Assembly (NCBI RefSeq): GCF_021738965.1 | Contig: NZ_JAKKOQ010000001.1 | Location: 248,001-312,000 of the forward strand | Direction: 5' to 3' | Source: Gordonia zhenghanii | Lineage (GTDB): Bacteria > Actinomycetota > Actinomycetes > Mycobacteriales > Mycobacteriaceae | DNA length: 64,000 bases | In this document: piece after piece, positions 1-10,962 of the stretch | Position numbering within the stretch: position 1 is the first letter of the stretch | Layout of the letters: each line of letters begins with the position of its first letter | Notes under the pieces: model-generated | The model's database searches: none | What the model saw: the letters and a program-made list of their open reading frames with translations, nothing else | What the model was told of the DNA's origin: nothing | Program-made: the position numbers and the translations under genes

Positions 1-1
1 C

Positions 2-664
2 CGGCTCACCGCCGACGTAGCCGCCGGAGAGCAGAAGCGGTGCGAGGTACGGCAGCCGGTCGACAGTCGCCACCCGACCGAGTTCGGCGATGGCGTCTGC
101 TCCGAGCTCGAGATCCTCTTGACCGGCGAGATCTCGTTCGAGCCCGGCGAAGGACGCCACGTACGAGGAGAGCGCGAGAATCACCGAGATCTGTTCGCCC
201 GCGCTGAGTTCCAGTTCCCGCAACGCATGCATCCCCCAGTCGGCGACGTACATCGACGCGGGCGTCAGCACCGATGTCGGACCGCGCGGGACGTCGAGCA
301 TCCACAGGTGGTCGCGGTACATGCCGCGGAGCAGATCGGCCCAGGCACTGAGTTCGCTGCGCCAGCCGCTGTCGGCATCAGGCTCGGCGCGGGCCGGCAG
401 CAACGACTCCGAGCCGATCATGAGGAGCAGCAGTTCGTCCTTGTTGAGGACGTACCGATACAGGGACATCGTGGTGAATCCGAGTTCCTTGGCGACGCGC
501 GCCATTGTGACGGCCCCGATCCCCTCCGCGTCGGCGATCGCGATGGCCTGCTCGACGATCCGCTGATGCGAGAGTCCGCGTCGCGGACCGTTTTGCGGCT
601 GCACGTACGTGCCCCACGCGATCGCGACGGGCCTCGGCAGTCCGCTCTCGGTCTTTTCCACCAT
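2..664 (-). CDS. TetR-family transcriptional regulator (C-terminus cut by window edge)
   Basis: This is a DNA-binding repressor of the TetR family; at least 221 residues are present and the 3' end lies outside the window. Residues about 50-80 form the helix-turn-helix, with the family pattern TMARVAKELGFTTMSLYRYV followed by a KDELL motif. The remainder is helical and resembles the TetR_C ligand-binding domain. The ATG at 664 is the chosen start, in the sequence ACCATGGTGGAA. The gene is divergent from a DrrA/DrrB-type exporter, and a perfect 14-bp inverted repeat lies between them, so it most likely represses the exporter and possibly itself. The ligand cannot be read from the sequence. Confidence 0.85.
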   Translation of the reverse strand, partial: MVEKTESGLPRPVAIAWGTYVQPQNGPRRGLSHQRIVEQAIAIADAEGIGAVTMARVAKELGFTTMSLYRYVLNKDELLLLMIGSESLLPARAEPDADSGWRSELSAWADLLRGMYRDHLWMLDVPRGPTSVLTPASMYVADWGMHALRELELSAGEQISVILALSSYVASFAGLERDLAGQEDLELGADAIAELGRVATVDRLPYLAPLLLSGGYVGGEP

Positions 665-710
665 GGTCCCCACCCTAGTGCCCACGGAGATCAACTGTGT
701 ACGTCGCACT

Positions 711-745
711 CTGTGTATGTCATACTCAGTTTATGACATACACAG
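711..745. promoter_or_regulatory. Perfect inverted repeat, probable TetR operator
   Basis: CTGTGTATGTCATA (711-724) and TATGACATACACAG (732-745) are perfect 14-bp inverted arms around a 7-bp spacer. The motif CTGTGTA(C/T)GTC also occurs at 695-705, 16 bp upstream. The site sits between the TetR gene and the ABC exporter and covers the ATG at 733. CATACT at 721-726 lies where a -10 box would be for a leaderless transcript starting at that ATG. Operator function is inferred from position and symmetry. Confidence 0.75.
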
Positions 746-1620
746 CCACGCCGATCATCGAACTGACCCACCTCACCAAGCGCTACGGCGACCATCAGGT
801 CCTGACCGACCTGTCGCTGACCGTGCAACCCGGAATCCACGCGTTGCTCGGACCGAACGGCGCGGGAAAGACCACCCTCATCGACATCCTCACGACGCTG
901 CGACCCCACGACTCGGGCACCGCGAAGGTGCTCGACCTCGACCTACCGGCGGCAAACGCAGACATCCGCCGCCGAATAAGCGTGACCGGACAGTTCGCGA
1001 CCGTCGACGAAGTCCTCACCGGGACAGAGAATCTGACCATGATGGGCAGACTCGTCGGACTCTCGCACCGGGCCGCCCGGCGCCGCGCAGACGAGCTCCT
1101 CGATCGCTTCGACCTGACCGACGCCGCAGGTCGACGTGCATCCACCTACTCCGGCGGCATGCGACGACGCCTCGACCTCGCCGTCAGTCTGATCTGGCCG
1201 CCGGAGATCCTCTTCCTCGACGAGCCGACCACCGGACTCGACACCCAGAGCCGCCTGGGACTGTGGCAGCAGATCCGTGAGCTCGCCGAGAGCGGCACCA
1301 ACGTCTTCCTGACCACCCAGTATCTAGCCGAGGCCGATACACTCGCCGACGAGGTCTCGGTGCTGCACCACGGCCGGATCGTCGCGCGCGGCAGCGCCGC
1401 AGAGCTCAAGGAGCGAGTCGGCGGCGCGGTCCTCACCCTCGTCGACGACGGGATCGTCGTCGAGGAGATCCCCACCGACGGATCCGCGCACGACATCGCC
1501 CGACTCACCGCGGCAATCGCGGCCGATCGTCCGAACCTCGTCGTCGAACTGCGACGACCCACCCTCGACGACGCGTTCCTCCAGCTCACCGGACACGCAA
1601 CCCGGCAGGAGGCCGCGTGA
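733..1620 (+). CDS. ABC transporter ATP-binding protein, DrrA/daunorubicin-resistance type
   Basis: This is the cytoplasmic ATPase of a two-gene ABC-2 exporter for drugs or lipids. It carries Walker A GPNGAGKT, signature YSGGMRRRLDLA and Walker B ILFLDEPTTGLD, followed by the C-terminal extension typical of DrrA proteins. The length is 295 residues from the ATG at 733. A GTG at 697 with GGAG seven bases upstream is an alternative start that adds 12 residues (MYVALCVC...); I prefer 733 because it begins at the usual family N-terminus and fits a leaderless promoter. The permease gene overlaps its stop codon (TGATG), so the two are translationally coupled. The substrate is unknown. Confidence 0.88.
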   Translation: MTYTATPIIELTHLTKRYGDHQVLTDLSLTVQPGIHALLGPNGAGKTTLIDILTTLRPHDSGTAKVLDLDLPAANADIRRRISVTGQFATVDEVLTGTENLTMMGRLVGLSHRAARRRADELLDRFDLTDAAGRRASTYSGGMRRRLDLAVSLIWPPEILFLDEPTTGLDTQSRLGLWQQIRELAESGTNVFLTTQYLAEADTLADEVSVLHHGRIVARGSAAELKERVGGAVLTLVDDGIVVEEIPTDGSAHDIARLTAAIAADRPNLVVELRRPTLDDAFLQLTGHATRQEAA

Positions 1621-2396
1621 TGACCGCTCGGGCGCCCGGCGTCAGCGCGGTCACCGCCTCCCGGATCTTCATCGGCCGCTCGGTGCGGCACAGCGTCCGC
1701 AACGTCGACGCGATGGTCATGGCCGTCGTCCTGCCGGTGATGCTGATGCTGGTGTTCGTCTTCGTGTTCGGCGGCGCGATCTCCGACACCGGCAGCTACC
1801 TCGACTACGTGGTCCCCGGAATCGTGCTGACCTGCGCCGGGTTCGGCGCGTCGAGCACCGGAGTCTCGGTCAGTCAGGACCTGCAGTCCGGAGCCATCGA
1901 CCGGCTGCGGACCATGCCGGTGACCGCCGCGACCGTCCTCGTCGGGCACACCGTCGCGAGCGTCGTGCGGAACCTGCTCGCCACCGTGATCGTCGTCCTG
2001 GTCGCGGTGCTCCTCGGGTTCCGACCGAACACCAGCGCCGTCGAAGCAGTGGGCGCTCTCGGTCTCGTCGCGTTCTACATCTTGGCCATCACGTCGGTGT
2101 TCGCGATGCTCGGGCTAGTAGCGGGGTCGGCCGAAGCGGCGAGCGGCTACGGATTCGTCATCCTGTTCCTGCCGTACGCCTCAAGCGCCTTCGTCCCCCT
2201 CGACTCAATGCCCGGCTGGCTCCAGGTGTTCGCCGCGCACCAACCGGTGACCCCGGTCGTCGAAGCGGCGCGCGCACTGTTGAGCGGCCAGTCCCCCGGC
2301 ACCGACGCGGCGATCGCCGTCGCCTGGTGCACCGGGATCATCGTCGTGGCGAGCGCGTTGATCGTCTGGTTGTTTCCGCGTCGATCCGCGCGGTGA
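1620..2396 (+). CDS. ABC-2 type transporter permease, DrrB-like
   Basis: This 258-residue membrane protein has about six hydrophobic segments and an ABC-2 membrane domain ending in the family-typical helix-loop near HQPVTPVVEAARALL. It partners the ATPase encoded just upstream to form an efflux or lipid-export system. The ATG at 1620 shares one base with the stop codon of the ATPase gene. A terminator-like hairpin follows 15 bases beyond the stop. The nearby TetR gene suggests that the exporter is induced by its substrate. Confidence 0.86.
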   Translation: MTARAPGVSAVTASRIFIGRSVRHSVRNVDAMVMAVVLPVMLMLVFVFVFGGAISDTGSYLDYVVPGIVLTCAGFGASSTGVSVSQDLQSGAIDRLRTMPVTAATVLVGHTVASVVRNLLATVIVVLVAVLLGFRPNTSAVEAVGALGLVAFYILAITSVFAMLGLVAGSAEAASGYGFVILFLPYASSAFVPLDSMPGWLQVFAAHQPVTPVVEAARALLSGQSPGTDAAIAVAWCTGIIVVASALIVWLFPRRSAR

Positions 2397-2410
2397 GCGC
2401 ACCAGACGCG

Positions 2411-2440
2411 AAAACGCCCGGAACCGAACGGTTCCGGGCG
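2411..2440. terminator. Hairpin terminator between convergent genes
   Basis: CGCCCGGAACCG (2415-2426) and CGGTTCCGGGCG (2429-2440) form a perfect 12-bp stem with an AA loop. AAAA at 2411-2414 becomes a U-run on the minus strand, so the hairpin is a canonical terminator for the FKBP gene and probably also stops the ABC permease transcript. Confidence 0.75.
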
Positions 2441-2456
2441 TCTCGCGTGCACTCTG

Positions 2457-2822
2457 TCAGGCGCCGAGCAGGTCGATCACGAAGATCAGCGTCTTGCCGG
2501 AGAGTCGGTGACCCGCGCCTTCGGGGCCGTAGGCCAGTTCCGGCGGCACGACGAGGCGACGGCGACCGCCGACCTTCATGCCGGGGATGCCTTCCTGCCA
2601 GCCCGGGATCAGGGCCTCGAGCGGGAAGTTCGCGCTCTGTCCGCGGTCCCACGACGAGTCGAACTCTTCGCCGGTCTCGAACTCGACGCCGACGTAGTGC
2701 ACGTCGACCATGCCGCCGCGCTGCGCTTCGTCACCCTCGCCCACGATGAGGTCGGTGATCTGAAGCTCGGTCGGGGCCGGCCCCTCGGGGAACTCGACTT
2801 CGGGCTTGCTGTTCTCAGACAT
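2457..2822 (-). CDS. FKBP-type peptidyl-prolyl cis-trans isomerase
   Basis: This protein catalyses cis-trans isomerisation of proline peptide bonds in protein folding. The 121-residue protein is a single FKBP domain, with VHYVGVEFETGEEFDSSWDR, the core LIPGWQEGIPGMKVGGRRR and the family motif PPELAYG. No signal peptide is present, so it acts in the cytoplasm. The ATG at 2822 gives the N-terminus MSENSKPEVEF. It lies four bases downstream of the citrate synthase stop codon, so the two genes probably share a transcript. An FKBP gene next to gltA is seen in other Mycobacteriales. Confidence 0.93.
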   Translation of the reverse strand: MSENSKPEVEFPEGPAPTELQITDLIVGEGDEAQRGGMVDVHYVGVEFETGEEFDSSWDRGQSANFPLEALIPGWQEGIPGMKVGGRRRLVVPPELAYGPEGAGHRLSGKTLIFVIDLLGA

Positions 2823-2826
2823 GTCT

Positions 2827-4137
<1,311 letters not shown>

Positions 4138-4307
4138 GCAAGCCCCTTAGCTATCGCGGGTGAGCAGTTGTTGGGTTACAACCTAGTCGTCCTTCGACCG
4201 GGCCGCCCAACGAGGGTGCCCCGGGATCACACGGGTCTACTCACAGGACGGCCTACGACTTTTCTCGTCGCCCGCTCAGCTTACTCACATCCCGATACCG
4301 TGACTTC

Positions 4308-4985
4308 ATGCGCGAGTACCCGGCGGGAGACGACGCACTCCTCCTCGACTTCAGTGGGCAAGACTCTCCGGCCCGTGCGGCCGCCCGTGCCGCCGAAGCG
4401 TTACGCGCCGCGACGGCCGACGGACGACTCGTGGTCGCCGACGTCGTCGCGGGTGCGGAAACCGTTCTCGTCGAGGCACTTCCCGGTGTCGGCGTGAACG
4501 AGCTGGGGGTCCGCCGCGTGGTCCATGACCTGGTTGCCGACCGTTCCTCCGGCCGAGCCGCCGACTCGAATTCCGCCGGCCCGCTCCTCGTGCACACCGT
4601 GTACGACGGACCCGACCTCGAGGCTGCGGCGTCGATGGCCGGATGCTCGCCCGACGAACTGGTCCGTGCGCACACAGCGGTGCTCTGGCGAGTCCAGTTC
4701 ATGGGTTTCGCGCCCGGGTTCGGCTACCTGGTACCCGACGATTCGAGTGACAAATCTGACACCGATCTGCTCGCCGAGATCAGGCGACGCAGCCAGTCCA
4801 GGCCCGCGGTCCCCGCTGGATCCGTCGCCGTCGCTGCGGGCTACAGCGCCGTCTATCCGCGCGATAGCCCCGGCGGATGGCATCTCCTCGGGCGGACGAA
4901 TCGCCGGATGTGGGATTCGAGTGCGGTTCCGCCCGCCGTGCTCGCTGCCGGTTCGACGGTCCGATTCGAGCGAGCAGACCGATGA
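4308..4985 (+). CDS. pxpB: 5-oxoprolinase subunit PxpB (KipI / allophanate hydrolase subunit 1 family)
   Basis: PxpB, PxpC and PxpA together cleave 5-oxoproline to glutamate using ATP. This 225-residue protein shows the family features YGDDALLL-type N-terminus (here YPAGDDALLLDF), QFMGFAPGFGYL and PAGSVAVAAGYSAVYPRDSPGGWHLLG. The pxpC start codon overlaps its stop (ATGA). A LamB/YcsF-family PxpA gene is not present in this window. Older annotation calls this family allophanate hydrolase subunit 1 or KipI. Confidence 0.88.
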   Translation: MREYPAGDDALLLDFSGQDSPARAAARAAEALRAATADGRLVVADVVAGAETVLVEALPGVGVNELGVRRVVHDLVADRSSGRAADSNSAGPLLVHTVYDGPDLEAAASMAGCSPDELVRAHTAVLWRVQFMGFAPGFGYLVPDDSSDKSDTDLLAEIRRRSQSRPAVPAGSVAVAAGYSAVYPRDSPGGWHLLGRTNRRMWDSSAVPPAVLAAGSTVRFERADR

Positions 4986-5866
4986 CGGGCCCGCACACCG
5001 AGTTCATCGTCGCCTCGACCGGCCCGCTGGCGACGGTGCAGGACCTCGGCAGGCCGGGCCACGCGCACTTGGGCGTTCCGCGGTCGGGGGCGGCGGACCT
5101 CGAGTCGTTCGCGCTCGCGAACCGGCTCGTCGGGAACCTCGAGGACGCGGCGTGCGTCGAGGTGACGCTCGGCGGATTCTCCGCGCGGATCCATGGGACG
5201 GCTCTCGTCGCGATCGCCGGACCGACGACGGTGGTCCGCGTCGACGGCCACGAGGTCGGTAGCCATTCGGCGATCCCGCTCAAGAACGGTCAGACGCTGT
5301 CGGTGACTGCTCCGCGGCGCGGGTGCCGCAACTACGTCGCGGTCCGCGGCGGGTTCGACGTCGCCACCGAACTCGATTCGCGGTCGACGGACACGTTGTC
5401 CGGACTGGGTCCCGCCCCGTTGTCGATCGGCGACGAGCTGCCCGTCGGACGCCTGTCGGGCGCCTGGCCCGCGGTGATGCTCGCGCCGCCCGCACCATGC
5501 CCGGCGGCGCCCGCCGTCTCACTCACGGTGCGTTTCGGTCCGCGCAACGACCGGCTCGTCGCGCCACAGCTGCTGACCGACGGCGTCTGGGTGGTGAATC
5601 CGGCGAGCAACCGGATCGGCGTTCGTTTGGACCGCCCCGGCGACGGCGCCGAGCCCGCGCTCGCGCACCGTGACCTGCCCGAGCTGGCGTCCGAAGGCGT
5701 CCCTCTCGGCGGAGTGCAGATCCCGCGGAGCGGTCAGCCCGTCCTGTTCCTCGCCGACCACCCGGTGACCGGTGGATACCCCGTCGTCGCCGTCCTGACC
5801 CCAGCCTCCCTGCCCCGTGCTGCACAGTTGGTCGCCGGCGACCGGGTCCGCTTCTCCCTCGGCTGA
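4982..5866 (+). CDS. pxpC: 5-oxoprolinase subunit PxpC (KipA / allophanate hydrolase subunit 2 family)
   Basis: This is the second subunit of bacterial 5-oxoprolinase. The 294-residue protein contains TVQDLGRPGHAHLGVPRSGA near the N-terminus, YVAVRGGFDVA in the middle and DHPVTGGYPVVAVL near the C-terminus, all typical of the AHS2 domain. The ATG at 4982 overlaps the pxpB stop by four bases, which indicates a two-gene operon. The stop is followed directly by a block of intergenic repeats. Confidence 0.88.
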   Translation: MTGPHTEFIVASTGPLATVQDLGRPGHAHLGVPRSGAADLESFALANRLVGNLEDAACVEVTLGGFSARIHGTALVAIAGPTTVVRVDGHEVGSHSAIPLKNGQTLSVTAPRRGCRNYVAVRGGFDVATELDSRSTDTLSGLGPAPLSIGDELPVGRLSGAWPAVMLAPPAPCPAAPAVSLTVRFGPRNDRLVAPQLLTDGVWVVNPASNRIGVRLDRPGDGAEPALAHRDLPELASEGVPLGGVQIPRSGQPVLFLADHPVTGGYPVVAVLTPASLPRAAQLVAGDRVRFSLG

Positions 5867-5869
5867 GCT

Positions 5870-6185
5870 TCGCTGGTCGAGCTTCCGCCTTCGCTGGTCG
5901 AGCGGAGTCGAGGCCCGTCCGACGCTGGTCGAGCGGAGTCGAGGGCCTCACCTACCGCTGGTCGAGATCTCGACTCCGCTCGATCAACGGGGGCGACCGC
6001 CGCTCTCACTACCGGCAGCGGCGGGTGCGAGGCAGCGTTGCGGGATCTCGACTCCGCTCGATCAACGGAGTGGAAATCTCGATCAACGGGGCGACTCCGC
6101 TCGATCAACGGAGTGGAGGGCTCGATCAACGGGGCGACTCCGCTCGATCAACGGGGTGGAGGGCTCGATCAAGGAGGCGGAGACC
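5870..6185. repeat. Cluster of GGTCGAGCGGAGTCGAG-family repeats
   Basis: This non-coding stretch of over 300 bases between pxpC and the oxygenase gene is made of repeats. GCTGGTCGAGCGGAGTCGAG occurs at 5893-5912 and 5923-5942. The inverted form with an ATCAACGG tail occurs at 5967-5990 and 6045-6068. From 6091 a 43-bp unit beginning GCGACTCCGCTCGATCAACG is repeated in tandem (second copy from 6134). The arms CTCGACTCCGCTCGA and TCGAGCGGAGTCGAG can fold into hairpins. Related copies occur at five other loci in the window. Confidence 0.85.
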
Positions 6186-6198
6186 ATTGCTTTCCTGT

Positions 6199-6224
6199 TG
6201 AGACGAATCTAGAGTTTCGTCTCA
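6199..6224. promoter_or_regulatory. Inverted repeat overlapping a start codon, candidate operator
   Basis: TGAGACGAA (6199-6207) and TTCGTCTCA (6216-6224) are perfect 9-bp arms separated by TCTAGAGT. The last base of the right arm is the first base of the ATG of the oxygenase gene. The position suggests repression of that gene by a dimeric regulator encoded elsewhere. The regulator is not identified. Confidence 0.5.
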
Positions 6225-7228
6225 TGACGGATCTGCTGCCCGACCACGTGACTGAAGCCGAGTCGACGGCGCTGCCGCCGCTCGGTCCCGACTCGGTGAC
6301 GTGGCGATACTTCGGCGACTGGCGCGGCATGCTGATGGGACTGTGGTCGGGGTCGATGCAGAACATGCATCCGAAGCTGGCGGCAGGCGTGTGGGACCAC
6401 TCAGACTTCTTCGGGGAACGGTGGGAACGGCTGCTGCGGTCGTTGTATCCGATCTCGGGCGTCGTCTTCGATCAGACGCCGGAGACCGGCCAGCAGGTCC
6501 GCGACTACCACCTGACCATCAAGGGCACGATGGACGACGGTCGTCGCTACCACGCGCTCGACCCCGACGTCTTCTACTGGGCGCACGCCACGTTCTGGTT
6601 CGGCAACATCCGGTGCGCCGAAGCGTTCGGCCCGCCGATCTCCGAGGCCGACAAGCGCGCCCTGTTCGAGGAATCGAAGAATTGGTATGCGGCCTACGGC
6701 ATCAGCATGCGGCCGTGCCCGGACACCTACGAGGAGTTCCTCGAGTACTGGGACCACATGTGCCGCCGGGAACTCCGCGACCACGACGCGGTGCGCACCG
6801 TCCTCGACATCACGTCCCTGCCCGCTCCGCCGTGGGCGCAGCCGTGGTTGCCGAACTGGGTGTGGAAGCAGCAGGTCACGGTGGTCCAGCGCCTCTTCAT
6901 GTGGATCACGACGGGTCTGTATGACGAGCCGATCCGCGAGATGATGGGCCTCACCTGGACCGAGACCGACGAGCGACGATTCCGACTGTTCGGCACAGCC
7001 GTGAACGCGGCGGTGAACCTACTTCCGGCCCGATACCGTCGCCATCCGCGTGCCCGCGACGCCGACGATCGGGTGTCCGGTCGCGTGCCCGCGGACGCAC
7101 CGCTGCTCGAGACGCCGACCCGCAACCTGCCGACCGGCGACGAACGCGACAACCCGATCCACTACTGCCCCGTCCACGCAGGCCGGCGCGCCAACCTGCC
7201 GTGGCAGGTCGACGAAGTCAACGACTGA
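6224..7228 (+). CDS. Oxygenase MpaB-family protein (DUF2236)
   Basis: The 334-residue protein belongs to the DUF2236 family, which includes fungal MpaB and the bacterial rubber oxygenase Lcp, both haem-b proteins that cleave C=C bonds. Visible hallmarks are the N-terminal WRYFGDWRGMLMGLWSGSMQ, and DPDVFYWAHATFW with a His in a conserved place. No signal peptide is seen, unlike secreted Lcp. The ATG at 6224 has no ribosome-binding site close upstream, which fits leaderless translation. It stands alone between repeats and a convergent MFS gene. The substrate is unknown. Confidence 0.82.
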   Translation: MTDLLPDHVTEAESTALPPLGPDSVTWRYFGDWRGMLMGLWSGSMQNMHPKLAAGVWDHSDFFGERWERLLRSLYPISGVVFDQTPETGQQVRDYHLTIKGTMDDGRRYHALDPDVFYWAHATFWFGNIRCAEAFGPPISEADKRALFEESKNWYAAYGISMRPCPDTYEEFLEYWDHMCRRELRDHDAVRTVLDITSLPAPPWAQPWLPNWVWKQQVTVVQRLFMWITTGLYDEPIREMMGLTWTETDERRFRLFGTAVNAAVNLLPARYRRHPRARDADDRVSGRVPADAPLLETPTRNLPTGDERDNPIHYCPVHAGRRANLPWQVDEVND

Positions 7229-7233
7229 GGACC

Positions 7234-8532
7234 TCAGGGCCGGACGTCGTTCTCCCGCAGTGACACCCGGTAGCGCCAGAATGCGGGGACGGCGAGCGCC
7301 GCGACGACGGTCCCGATCACTGTGAGGATGCCGCCGCCCGCGACCGCGGTCGCTGTTCCTGCGACGGCCGCCGCCCCGCCGTGGGCGACGTCGGCGATGC
7401 GCGGACCGCCCGCGACGATGACGATGAACACTCCCTGCAGTCGGCCGCGGACGTCGTCGTTGGCCGCCGACTGCAGCATCGTCTGACGGAACGCCGCCGA
7501 AGCCATGTCGGCGGCTCCACCGACCATCAGCGCGACGACGACCAGCGGCAGGACCGGAAGCGGCGAACCGTTCGCGAACAGGAGAAGCCCGCCGGAGACG
7601 GTGATCGACAGCCCCCATACGAGAATGCACAGAACGACGGCCCGCCCCTGCCGTTCCACCCGGGACACCCAGCCGGACAGCACGCCGCCGACCACAGCGC
7701 CGAGCGGGATCGCGATGAACAGCAACGCGAACGCGACGCCGCCGTCGCTCGGGCCACCGAAGTCTTCATGCGCCATCTGGGGAAACAGGGCGCGCGGCAT
7801 GCCGAAGATCATGGCGATCAGGTCGACGACGAACGACATCAACAGCACCGGCTGAGTCTTCAAATAGACGAGACCGTCGACCACTGACTTGAGGCCCGGA
7901 GTCTTCGGCTTCTGCCCCTCGGGCAGTAGCGGCGGGAGCGCGGGCAGCGCAATCACCGCCCACAACGTGGCGAACAGGAAGATCGCGTCCACGAGGTAGA
8001 GCATCGAGAAGCCGAGAACGGGGATCAACGCGCCGCCGACCAGCGGGCCGGCGATCGCGCCGGCCTGCATCACCGTCATGTTCAGTGAGTTGGCGGCCGG
8101 GAGTTCGTGCTTCTCCAGGATCCGTGGCAGAACCGCGGTGCGCGTCGGTTGGTTGACGGCGAAGAACGCCTGCTGAAGCGAGAAGACGCACAACAGGATC
8201 CAGACGTTGTTCCAGTCTGCCGCCGCCTGCACCCAGAACAGGACGCTCGTCGCGATGAGTCCGACCGTCGTCACCATCAGGATGCGGCGACGGTCGAAGG
8301 TGTCGGCCAGAGCTCCGCCCCACAGTCCGAAGACGACCAACGGCACGAGGCCGAAGACACCGGTCAGCCCGACGTACGCCGAACTGCCGGTCATCGCGTA
8401 GATCTGGGCGGGCACCGCGACGACGGTCAGTTGAGCGCCGATGACGGTGACGATATTGGCCCACCACAGACGGCTGAAGTTCTTGTTCTTCAGCGGAGTG
8501 GTGTCGGCGAGTAGTCGCGCCACTACGCTCAT
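7234..8532 (-). CDS. MFS transporter, EntS/MFS_3 type
   Basis: This 432-residue inner-membrane exporter of the major facilitator superfamily has about 12 hydrophobic segments. The loop after helix 2 reads GGALADTFDRRRIL, the MFS motif A equivalent, and NQPTRTAVLPRIL plus GPLVGGALIPVLG are typical of the EntS-like siderophore/multidrug exporters. The ATG at 8532 gives MSVVARLLADTTPLKNKNF, the usual MFS_3 beginning. It is convergent with the oxygenase gene (5-bp gap) and downstream of pdxH. The substrate cannot be told. Confidence 0.85.
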   Translation of the reverse strand: MSVVARLLADTTPLKNKNFSRLWWANIVTVIGAQLTVVAVPAQIYAMTGSSAYVGLTGVFGLVPLVVFGLWGGALADTFDRRRILMVTTVGLIATSVLFWVQAAADWNNVWILLCVFSLQQAFFAVNQPTRTAVLPRILEKHELPAANSLNMTVMQAGAIAGPLVGGALIPVLGFSMLYLVDAIFLFATLWAVIALPALPPLLPEGQKPKTPGLKSVVDGLVYLKTQPVLLMSFVVDLIAMIFGMPRALFPQMAHEDFGGPSDGGVAFALLFIAIPLGAVVGGVLSGWVSRVERQGRAVVLCILVWGLSITVSGGLLLFANGSPLPVLPLVVVALMVGGAADMASAAFRQTMLQSAANDDVRGRLQGVFIVIVAGGPRIADVAHGGAAAVAGTATAVAGGGILTVIGTVVAALAVPAFWRYRVSLRENDVRP

Positions 8533-8542
8533 GCCGCCATGA

Positions 8543-9229
8543 TTACGGCTGCAGACGCTCGACGCGCCACGAATCGCCTGCTCGCACGGCCCGAATCCGG
8601 TTGTGCAACCGGTCGGCGCGTCCCTGCCAGAACTCGACGACGTCGGGAACGATGCGGTAGCCGCCCCAATTCGGCGGCACCGGGACCGGCCCGGCGTCGC
8701 CCAGCGACTCGGCGACGCGCGCGGCCTCGGCCTCCAGTGCTTCGCGCGACTCGATCGGGCGCGACTGGTCGGACGCCGACGCCGACACCTGCGACCCGCG
8801 CGGACGCGAATTCCAGTAGGCCGCGGTCTCCTCGGCGGACACAGTGACGACGCGACCGCGCACGTGGACCTGCCGTTCCATCGCGATCCACGGGAACGTC
8901 GCCGACGCATACGGATTCGCGGCGAGCGCCCGCCCCTTGTCGGAGTCGTACCCGGTGAAGAACACGATCCCGTCGTCGCTGACGCCCTTGCACAGAACCG
9001 TGCGGGTCGCCGGCCGACCGTCGGCGTCGACGGTCCCGACGATCATCGCGTTCGGCTCGGCGACGCCCGCATCGACCGCCGCAGCGAGCCACGACTCCAA
9101 CAGCGCACGCCACGGCGGATCGCCCGTCAGCCACGTGACGTCGAGGTTCGCCGCGACCCCGTCACGTCCTGTCGCGTCGTCCGCGCCGTAACCGACCCGC
9201 ATGTTCTGCAATTCGACCTGCCCGTTCAC
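8543..9229 (-). CDS. pdxH: Pyridoxamine 5'-phosphate oxidase
   Basis: PdxH oxidises pyridoxamine or pyridoxine phosphate to pyridoxal 5'-phosphate with FMN. The 228-residue sequence has the N-terminal MRVGYG, the FMN-binding segment [20 protein letters not shown], and the C-terminal signature [15 protein letters not shown]. The GTG at 9229 is chosen because the family has a short extension before MRxxYG; the ATG at 9202 is the alternative. The MFS gene follows 10 bases after its stop. The PLP-dependent serC lies about 0.6 kb away on the other strand. Confidence 0.94.
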   Translation of the reverse strand: MNGQVELQNMRVGYGADDATGRDGVAANLDVTWLTGDPPWRALLESWLAAAVDAGVAEPNAMIVGTVDADGRPATRTVLCKGVSDDGIVFFTGYDSDKGRALAANPYASATFPWIAMERQVHVRGRVVTVSAEETAAYWNSRPRGSQVSASASDQSRPIESREALEAEAARVAESLGDAGPVPVPPNWGGYRIVPDVVEFWQGRADRLHNRIRAVRAGDSWRVERLQP

Positions 9230-9345
9230 GAGAACCGATGATATTCCTGGACGCTACTACGACGGCGGTCGGCGCATCCCCGCGTCGTCGGCGAGTCCGG
9301 AATCGGACGACCGACCCACGCGCGATCGCAAGGCACACTCACCGC

Positions 9346-9711
9346 ATGGCGAAATACGAACGAGTCTTCCGCGGCGACTTCGACGCCGTCGTCCGCATCG
9401 TCCACGACGGCGTGCTGGCAGCGAGTTCATCGGCGTCGTACGAGGACGGCTCGGCCATCGAACCCGCCGGCACCGACGTGCGGTGCGCTGTCCGCGTCTA
9501 CGAGCGGTACAGCGCGTTCGGCGGCAACCGGGTCGCGATGAACGTGACGATCCTCGGCGTCGGTCCTCGGATCTTCGTCTCGGCGATCGCCGCGGGCGGA
9601 AGCCAGGCGGTGATGTGGAAGGTCAACACCGTCGGCGAGGAGAACTTCCTGGACACGCTCGTCGCGGTGGTCGAACCGCTCGCCCAGGCCGCCCCCGACA
9701 CGGCGATGTGA
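9346..9711 (+). CDS. Conserved small protein, DUF6054-like
   Basis: A 121-residue cytoplasmic protein without membrane segments begins MAKYERVFRGDFDAVVRIVHDG. It has alternating strand-like segments (VRCAVRVYERYSAFGGNRVAMNVTILG) and an acidic/helical C-terminus. The opening resembles short proteins grouped as DUF6054, but I rely on memory for this. It stands between the divergent pdxH and serC, 91 bases before the latter. No function can be assigned. Confidence 0.6.
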   Translation: MAKYERVFRGDFDAVVRIVHDGVLAASSSASYEDGSAIEPAGTDVRCAVRVYERYSAFGGNRVAMNVTILGVGPRIFVSAIAAGGSQAVMWKVNTVGEENFLDTLVAVVEPLAQAAPDTAM

Positions 9712-9736
9712 ACCCACTGATCTGTTCTGTTCATAG

Positions 9737-10939
<1,203 letters not shown>

Positions 10940-10962
10940 CCTCACGACCCGAACACGCAGGT

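Noticed and set aside
5870..6185. CRISPR array
   Set aside because: The spacers between repeats are not uniform in length and repeats occur in both orientations; the same units occur singly elsewhere.
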